From CAWKKW01 sp963850345 (GTDB lineage: Bacteria > Acidobacteriota > Terriglobia > Terriglobales > Acidobacteriaceae), in contig CAWKKW010000010.1 of assembly GCA_963850345.1 (NCBI GenBank), positions 1-64,000 of the forward strand: a DNA stretch of 64,000 nt, in the 5' to 3' direction. Shown piece after piece: positions 58,754 through 64,000 of the stretch (position 1 is its first letter; every line of letters begins with the position of its first letter). The notes beneath the pieces were generated by a model. The model did not search any database, was not told where the DNA came from, and saw only the letters and a list, made by a program, of their open reading frames with translations. Position numbers and translations under genes: made by a program.

Positions 58754-59266
58754 ATGCTATTGGCAGAAAAAGAATTCCGGGCTGAAGCGCGATTCCAGCG
58801 GGTCTCTCCGCAGAAGGCGCGGCTGGTGCTCGAGTTGATCAAGGGCCGCAAGGTCGAAGAGGCGCTGAACACCGTCGCCTTCACCAAGAAGGGCGTTGCG
58901 CCCCTGGTCGAGAAGGTGCTGCGCTCGGCCTTGCAGAACGCGAACTACCTCAGCCAGGAGCAGGGCCTCGACGTGGATGTGGACAACCTCTACGTCAAGA
59001 CCGCCGTGGCCAACGATGGACCCCGCATGAAGCGGATCCGTCCGGCACCGATGGGCCGCGCGTATCGATATCAGCGCAGGCTGTCGCACATCGTGATCTC
59101 GGTTGCCGAGCGCGTACGCGGTGGGCTGGTGACCACTGCCGGTGAAACGGAAGAGACTCGCAAGCCGCTCAAGCGCGCAGCAAAGAAGGCTCCGGCGAAG
59201 AAGGCCGTAGCGAAGAAGAAGACGGCCGCGAAGTCCGCAGCCAAGAAGAACTGGGCAAAGAAGTAG
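58754..59266 (+). CDS. rplV: 50S ribosomal protein L22 with long basic tail
   Basis: 170 aa, against about 110 usually. Residues 1-115 are the normal core (VSPQKARLVLELIKGRKVEEAL; tunnel loop GPRMKRIRPAPMGRAYRYQRR). The extra 55 residues are a Lys/Ala-rich, histone-like tail (RAAKKAPAKKAVAKKKTAAK). The core hairpin that narrows the exit tunnel is intact. Confidence 0.95.
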   Translation: MLLAEKEFRAEARFQRVSPQKARLVLELIKGRKVEEALNTVAFTKKGVAPLVEKVLRSALQNANYLSQEQGLDVDVDNLYVKTAVANDGPRMKRIRPAPMGRAYRYQRRLSHIVISVAERVRGGLVTTAGETEETRKPLKRAAKKAPAKKAVAKKKTAAKSAAKKNWAKK

Positions 59267-59284
59267 AGGATTAAGAGGAAGCTT

Positions 59285-59950
59285 ATGGGACAGAAAGTCC
59301 ACCCTTACGGATTTCGACTCGGCGTCAACAAGCCCTGGAAGTCGCGCTGGTTCGTCGAGCGCGACTACGACAAGCTGTTGATTGAAGACATTCACCTGAA
59401 GAAAGAGCTGAAAGAGAAGCTCAAGGCTGCGGGTGTGAGCTCGGTCGAGATCGAGCGGCCCGGCAACAAGCTGCGCCTCATTATTCGCACCGCGCGTCCG
59501 GGTATCGTGATCGGCCGCAAGGGCGCCGAGATCGAGAAGCTCAAGGGCGAGTTGCAGAAGCGCACCAACCGTGACGTGTTCATCGACATTCTTGAGGTGA
59601 ACAAGCCTGAGCTCGACGCACAGCTGGTGGCCGAGAACATCGCGCTGCAGTTGGAAAAGCGTGTCGGCTTCCGTCGTGCGATGCGCAAGTCGGTCGACTC
59701 TGCGCTGCGCTTCGGATGCAAGGGCATCAAAGTGCGGGTTTCCGGCCGCTTGAACGGCAACGAAATCGCGCGTTCCGAGTGGTACCTGCAGGGGCGTCTG
59801 CCGCTGCACACACTGCGCGCGGATATCGACTACGGATTTGCCGAAGCGCACACCACCTACGGCATCATCGGTGTGAAGACCTGGATCTATCGCGGCGATA
59901 TTTACGAGCAGAAGCGCAAGCCGCAGCAGGTTGGCACGACAGTATTTTAG
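59285..59950 (+). CDS. rpsC: 30S ribosomal protein S3
   Basis: 221 aa, normal. Part of the mRNA entry tunnel; KH domain with RIVIGRKGAEIEKL-like core (IVIGRKGAEIEKLKGEL). ATG 59285 with GAGGAAG upstream, 18 nt after rplV. Confidence 0.96.
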   Translation: MGQKVHPYGFRLGVNKPWKSRWFVERDYDKLLIEDIHLKKELKEKLKAAGVSSVEIERPGNKLRLIIRTARPGIVIGRKGAEIEKLKGELQKRTNRDVFIDILEVNKPELDAQLVAENIALQLEKRVGFRRAMRKSVDSALRFGCKGIKVRVSGRLNGNEIARSEWYLQGRLPLHTLRADIDYGFAEAHTTYGIIGVKTWIYRGDIYEQKRKPQQVGTTVF

Positions 59951-60063
59951 GCAAGTGCCGAATGGCTTCGAGCGCGAGCAGGAAGCGGATCGGCAGATCC
60001 AAAGAGTTGAGTGTGCCAGCTAGAGCGTAACCAGCTTGGCGGCAAAGAGCAGAGGGTTTTCTT

Positions 60064-60498
<435 letters not shown>

Positions 60499-60559
60499 CG
60501 GTGTCGCGAAGTAGTGGTCGCTCGCCAGACGGCAGGGCGCAAGCGGAGAGAGATAGAAG

Positions 60560-60823
60560 ATGGAAACCGAGAAGATTCGTAATCTGAGCGACCAGGAACT
60601 GGCGCAGCAGCAGAAGCAGGCAGCCGAACAGCTGTTCCGCCTGCGCTTCCAGATGAAGCTGGGGCAGAACGAAGGCGTGAAGAAACTGCGCGAGCTGAGG
60701 AAAGACATCGCCCGCATCAAGACTATCGAACGCGAGCGCGAGCTGAAGCTGCACGGCGAAGTGCCGAAGGCTGAGTCTAGCGCGCCGCCGTCGAAGAAAA
60801 AGTCCAAGAAGGAGGCTCGCTAA
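60560..60823 (+). CDS. rpmC: 50S ribosomal protein L29
   Basis: 87 aa, a little longer than usual (about 65) through a C-terminal KKKSKKEAR tail. Sits at the tunnel exit near L23. Core LSDQELAQQQKQAAEQLFRLRFQ; conserved REIARIKT equivalent (KDIARIKT). ATG 60560 with GGAGAGAG upstream. Confidence 0.94.
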   Translation: METEKIRNLSDQELAQQQKQAAEQLFRLRFQMKLGQNEGVKKLRELRKDIARIKTIERERELKLHGEVPKAESSAPPSKKKSKKEAR

Positions 60824-61153
60824 GTGATGAGCGAAGCCACGGCAACAGGTACTCCCGAAGTGCAGTCCCGGCGCAACGAGAAGGTCGGGCAGGTGGTCTC
60901 GACCAAGATGCAGAAGACCATCGTGGTCGAAGTCGAGATGCGCAAGGCGCACCCCAAGTACAAGCGGGTGATGAAGACCAACAAGAAGTTCTATGCGCAC
61001 GATGAGCAGAACTCCGCGCGCGTGGGCGACATGGTGCGGATCCGCGAGACGCGGCCGCTGAGCAAGCTCAAGCGCTGGCAGCTGGAAGAGATTGTCCGCC
61101 GCTCTGCGCTGGCCCAGGTGGAAGACACGGCGCAGGCCGCACAGCAAGCGTAG
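60824..61153 (+). CDS. rpsQ: 30S ribosomal protein S17
   Basis: 109 aa, with an N-terminal extension compared with about 85 usual. Motif KMQKTIVVEVEMRKAHPKYKRVM and VGDMVRIRETRPLSKLKRWQ. Start GTG 60824 or ATG 60827; the ribosome site GGAGG (60811-60815) suits the GTG better. Follows rpmC with no gap. Confidence 0.94.
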   Translation: MMSEATATGTPEVQSRRNEKVGQVVSTKMQKTIVVEVEMRKAHPKYKRVMKTNKKFYAHDEQNSARVGDMVRIRETRPLSKLKRWQLEEIVRRSALAQVEDTAQAAQQA

Positions 61154-61218
61154 CTGCGAGAGCAGCGGCGTCAGCCAAGCGGGGCTCAAGGGTCGGGCAG
61201 GCTGAAGGAGAGACAAGT

Positions 61219-61590
61219 ATGGCAGTGCAGATGAGAACGATGCTCCAGGTGGCCGACAACTCCGGCGCCCGCAAGCTGCAAGTGATTCTGCCCCTGGGCG
61301 GATCGAGCGGCAAGAAGGCCGGTCTCGGCGATGTGGTCACCGCAGCGGTGAAGGAAGCTTCGCCCGATGGCCAGGTCAAGAAGGGCAAAGTGGTGAAGGC
61401 AGTCATCGTGCGAACCCACAAGGAATATCGTCGTCGCGATGGAACCTACATTCGCTTTGACGAGAACGCCGCGGTGCTGATCAACGACGCCGGCGAACCG
61501 GTCGGAACGCGCGTGTTCGGTCCAGTGGCCCGCGAGTTGCGCGATAAGAAGTTTTTGAAGATTGTGTCGCTGGCTCCCGAAGTTCTGTAG
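61219..61590 (+). CDS. rplN: 50S ribosomal protein L14
   Basis: 123 aa, normal. Located at the inter-subunit interface. Motif MIQMRT-like start here as AVQMRTMLQVADNSGARKLQ and FDENAAVLINDAGEPVGTRVFGPVARELR. ATG 61219. Confidence 0.97.
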   Translation: MAVQMRTMLQVADNSGARKLQVILPLGGSSGKKAGLGDVVTAAVKEASPDGQVKKGKVVKAVIVRTHKEYRRRDGTYIRFDENAAVLINDAGEPVGTRVFGPVARELRDKKFLKIVSLAPEVL

Positions 61591-61621
61591 TTCGGGTGAG
61601 GGGCGAGAAAAGGAAAGCTTT

Positions 61622-61957
61622 ATGGCAGGGTTAAACATACAACGCAACGACACCGTGCAGGTGATCTCCGGCAGCGACCGCGGCAAGCAGGGACGGGTGC
61701 TGCGCGTACTTCCGGACGAAAGCCGCATCCTGGTCGAGCATGTGCGGATGGTGAAGAAGAACGTTCGTCCCAATCCGCAGAGGAACATCAAGGGCGGCAT
61801 CGCCGAGCAGGAAGCAGCGCTCCACATCTCCAACGTGGCGCTGGTCTGCGGCAACTGCGGACCGACCCGTGTGGGGCACAAGTTTGAAGGCGACAAGAAA
61901 GTCCGCGTCTGCAAGAAGTGCGGACAGACTTTGGTCACCAAGGGTAAGAAGAAGTAG
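61622..61957 (+). CDS. rplX: 50S ribosomal protein L24 (zinc-ribbon form)
   Basis: 111 aa from ATG 61622 (GGAAAGC upstream; a frame from 61562 is an extension). Begins LNIQRNDTVQVISGSDRGKQG (KOW motif). Carries a CGNC...CKKC pair that can bind zinc, so it is a Cys-containing L24 variant. Confidence 0.95.
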   Translation: MAGLNIQRNDTVQVISGSDRGKQGRVLRVLPDESRILVEHVRMVKKNVRPNPQRNIKGGIAEQEAALHISNVALVCGNCGPTRVGHKFEGDKKVRVCKKCGQTLVTKGKKK

Positions 61958-62034
61958 TTCACGATTTCTGAAGAGCTTCCGCAACGGTACACGGGCTTTT
62001 CTGGCCAATCCGAGACCGGAAGAAGGGGAACGAA

Positions 62035-62580
62035 ATGGCAGCGAGATTGAAAGAGAGATTTAACCAGGAGATCAAGCCGGCGCTCCAGAAGGAGCTCGGC
62101 CTCAAGAACACGATGGCCGTGCCTCGGCTTGAGAAGATCGTCCTGAATATGGGATTGGGGGAAGCGACCCAGAACTCCAAGATGCTTGACCCGCTGGTTG
62201 CGGACCTGGGATTGATTGCCGGGCAAAAGCCGGTCACCACCCGCGCCAAGAAGTCGATCGCGGCGTTCAAGGTGCGCGAGGGCATGCCGATCGGGGCAAT
62301 GGTCACGCTGCGCGGCGACATCATGTACGAGTTCCTGGACCGGCTCATCGCGGTGGCTCTGCCTCGCGTACGCGACTTCAAGGGCGTGTCGACCAAGAGC
62401 TTTGACGGACGCGGCAACTACACGCTGGGCATGCGCGACCAGCTGATCTTTCCGGAGATCGACTACTCTCGCGTTGAAAAGCTCAAAGGCATGAACGTCA
62501 CTATCGTGACCACGGCCAAGGATGACAACACGGCGCGGGCGCTGCTCAAGCAGTTCGGCATTCCGTTCCGCACGGCATAA
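62035..62580 (+). CDS. rplE: 50S ribosomal protein L5
   Basis: 181 aa, normal. Binds 5S rRNA and contacts the P-site tRNA. Motif PRLEKIVLNMGLGEA, AIDFLARV-like region GMPIGAMVTLRGDIMYEFLDRL. ATG 62035 with GGGGAAC upstream. Confidence 0.96.
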   Translation: MAARLKERFNQEIKPALQKELGLKNTMAVPRLEKIVLNMGLGEATQNSKMLDPLVADLGLIAGQKPVTTRAKKSIAAFKVREGMPIGAMVTLRGDIMYEFLDRLIAVALPRVRDFKGVSTKSFDGRGNYTLGMRDQLIFPEIDYSRVEKLKGMNVTIVTTAKDDNTARALLKQFGIPFRTA

Positions 62581-62617
62581 GCCAGGCATTGGCAGAAGCA
62601 AGGATTAACGAGGAATC

Positions 62618-62803
62618 ATGGCAACTACAGCAAAGAGAGTGAAAGACGCGCGCAAGCCGAAGTTCAAGAGCCGGCAGCATAACCGCTGCAAGATCTGCGG
62701 CCGTCCGCGGGCATATCTGCGCAAGTTCGGCCTGTGCCGCTTGTGCTTCCGCCAGTTGGCGCTGCGCGGCGACATTCCCGGAGTCGTCAAGTCCTCCTGG
62801 TGA
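62618..62803 (+). CDS. rpsN: 30S ribosomal protein S14, type Z
   Basis: 61 aa, short zinc-binding form. Four Cys in CKICGRPRAY and CRLCFRQL form the zinc site. The longer Cys-free S14 (about 100 aa) is absent here. ATG 62618. Confidence 0.97.
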   Translation: MATTAKRVKDARKPKFKSRQHNRCKICGRPRAYLRKFGLCRLCFRQLALRGDIPGVVKSSW

Positions 62804-62940
62804 GCTGACGCATTAGGCGACACGCGCTGTTCATGAGCGCGAAACTTCAAGCAGGGTGTGAAACGGGAGACCGTGGAGCACAGAGACATTCCCGCTGGTT
62901 CTCTGCAGCCGCAGAGCGAACGGGGGATGAAGGAGATAGA

Positions 62941-63339
62941 ATGAGTTTGACCGACCCCGTCGCAGACTTCGTGGCACGCATTCGTAACGCGATCCGCGCA
63001 CGCCACCAGAAGCTGGATGTTCCGGCCTCCAAGTTGAAGACTGAGATAGCCCGCATCCTCAAGGAAGAGGGTTACATCTCCAACTACAAGGCAGCAGAAG
63101 AAGATGGCCGCGCCGTACTTCGCGTGTACCTGAAGTACAGCCCCAACAACGAAGCCGCGATCCGCGACTTGGCTCGCATCTCGCGTCCCGGTTGCCGGGT
63201 ATATGTTGGCCGCGATGAGATCAAGCGCGTGCAGGGCGGCTTGGGCATCTGCATTCTGACCACGCCGCGCGGTGTCATGACCGGCCGTCAGGCGAGGCGC
63301 GAAGGCGTCGGTGGCGAGATTCTCTGCGAAGTCTGGTAG
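62941..63339 (+). CDS. rpsH: 30S ribosomal protein S8
   Basis: 132 aa from ATG 62941 (AAGGAG upstream); in-frame sequence back to 62833 is not coding. Binds central 16S rRNA. Motif DPVADFVARIRNAIRA and STPRGVMTGRQARREGVGGE-like end (TTPRGVMTGRQARREGVGGE). In E. coli S8 represses the spc genes. Confidence 0.96.
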   Translation: MSLTDPVADFVARIRNAIRARHQKLDVPASKLKTEIARILKEEGYISNYKAAEEDGRAVLRVYLKYSPNNEAAIRDLARISRPGCRVYVGRDEIKRVQGGLGICILTTPRGVMTGRQARREGVGGEILCEVW

Positions 63340-63521
63340 TGCTGCGCGCCCGGCGGATCGCGCCCGCTGGGCGCCTTCGCTGAAGTGAGAGAGATGTAGC
63401 TGCGCCGTTGGCGCAGGCATGATTTAGAGGTAAGGCAGCAAGATCGCCCTGGCTGCAGTGGAACGGTGAAGGCGGAACAGGCCGGAGCCGGGACTCGCAA
63501 GCCGCAAGAAGGATCAAAAAG

Positions 63522-64000
63522 ATGTCGCGTATAGGAAAGAAACCGATTCCGTTGCCCAGTGGCGTGAAGTACTCCGTCCACGGCAACACGGTCGTGGTCG
63601 AAGGGCCCAAGGGTAAAGTCGAGCAGGTGATCCCGTCGGGCATTCGCCTGGAGACGCAGGATGGCGTGTTGAACGCGGTGCGGGACAACGATTCGCAGGC
63701 AGCGATCCATGGCCTCACCCGCGCACTCGTGGCCAACATGGTGCAGGGCGTAACCCAGGGCTGGACCAAGGATCTGGACATCGTCGGTATCGGCTATCGC
63801 GCCGAGTTGAAGGGCAAGAACACGGTCGTGTTCACGCTGGGCTACTCGCACCCGATTGAGTTTCCGCTGCCTACCGGCATCACCGCGACGATCGATCCCA
63901 AGCAGACCCGGGTGAGCATCAGTGGCATTGACCGGCAGAAGGTAGGCCAGGTGGCTGCCGATATGCGGTCGTTGCGCAAGCCCGATCCGTACAAAAACAA
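63522..64000 (+). CDS. rplF: 50S ribosomal protein L6, 3'-truncated by the window
   Basis: First 159 codons from ATG 63522 (AAGGATC upstream). Motif MSRIGKKPIPLPSGVKYS and VSISGIDRQKVGQVAADMR. The family is about 180 aa, so some 20 residues lie beyond position 64000. The 182-bp gap after rpsH is long and contains inverted repeats such as TGCGCC/GGCGCA. Confidence 0.95.
   Translation, partial: MSRIGKKPIPLPSGVKYSVHGNTVVVEGPKGKVEQVIPSGIRLETQDGVLNAVRDNDSQAAIHGLTRALVANMVQGVTQGWTKDLDIVGIGYRAELKGKNTVVFTLGYSHPIEFPLPTGITATIDPKQTRVSISGIDRQKVGQVAADMRSLRKPDPYKN

Overview
The window looks like a GC-rich chromosome segment from a Gram-negative, soil-type acidobacterium (Acidobacteriota, probably class Terriglobia). 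This is inferred from gene content and protein style: a fused str-S10 ribosomal cluster with a type Z (zinc) S14, many secreted S9/M20 peptidases, a GH44-type glycoside hydrolase lipoprotein, a DUF3857 protein, a BBP2-type outer-membrane porin, Tat-exported oxidoreductase and ferritin-like proteins, and frequent GTG/TTG starts. No rRNA, CRISPR array, transposase or integrase gene is visible.

Layout. 1-2.8 kb: a 5'-truncated phospholipase-D-like gene, then a 1.24-kb AT-richer island bounded by 30-bp direct repeats of the tRNA-Cys 3' end (a tRNA-targeted mini-element without integrase), then tRNA-Cys and tRNA-Gly behind one promoter. 2.9-6.8 kb: a lone ABC ATPase, a single-domain response regulator, a PhzF-family enzyme and, divergently, a short ORF with four consecutive Cys codons followed by alternative hairpins and a T-tailed terminator, then a 1-Cys peroxiredoxin and a second tRNA-Cys. 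I read this as a cysteine-responsive attenuator, the most interesting feature here. 7.3-11.4 kb: a regulatory cluster: a cNMP-domain protein, a PAS-PAS-GAF sigma54 activator, a sigma54-type promoter, a STAS-like protein that seems to begin at ACG, and a Crp/Fnr regulator. 11.4-15.2 kb: a reverse-strand ABC importer operon with two different permeases around one ATPase, a membrane-anchored binding protein and a terminal heavy-metal-associated (HMA) protein. 15.5-22.3 kb: a tightly overlapping operon of ECF sigma factor, zinc-finger/FecR membrane protein and two ATPase/ABC-2 permease pairs.

22.5-30.5 kb: secreted prolyl oligopeptidase, phosphoesterase, TrmJ-type tRNA methyltransferase, M20 peptidase and Tat-exported aldo/keto reductase. 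30.8-38.1 kb: gltB-gltD glutamate synthase converging on a BBP2-type porin over a strong terminator. 38.9-50 kb: ferritin-like Tat protein, small ORF, VOC protein, DUF3857 protein with a degenerate transglutaminase site, GH44-type lipoprotein, a Cys-rich Big-like lipoprotein and an S9 peptidase. 50-64 kb: rpsL-rpsG-fusA-tuf joined to rpsJ-rplC-rplD-rplW-rplB-rpsS-rplV-rpsC-rplP-rpmC-rpsQ-rplN-rplX-rplE-rpsN-rpsH-rplF, all co-directional, with structured leaders before rpsL and rpsJ; rplF runs off the window.

Functional links: the sigma54 activator probably drives the STAS-Crp pair beside it; the ECF sigma factor probably autoregulates its operon; GltB/GltD form the ammonium-assimilation enzyme; the poly-Cys leader would couple Cys-tRNA charging to peroxiredoxin and tRNA-Cys synthesis. 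Family assignments come from motifs read by eye; no database search was run.
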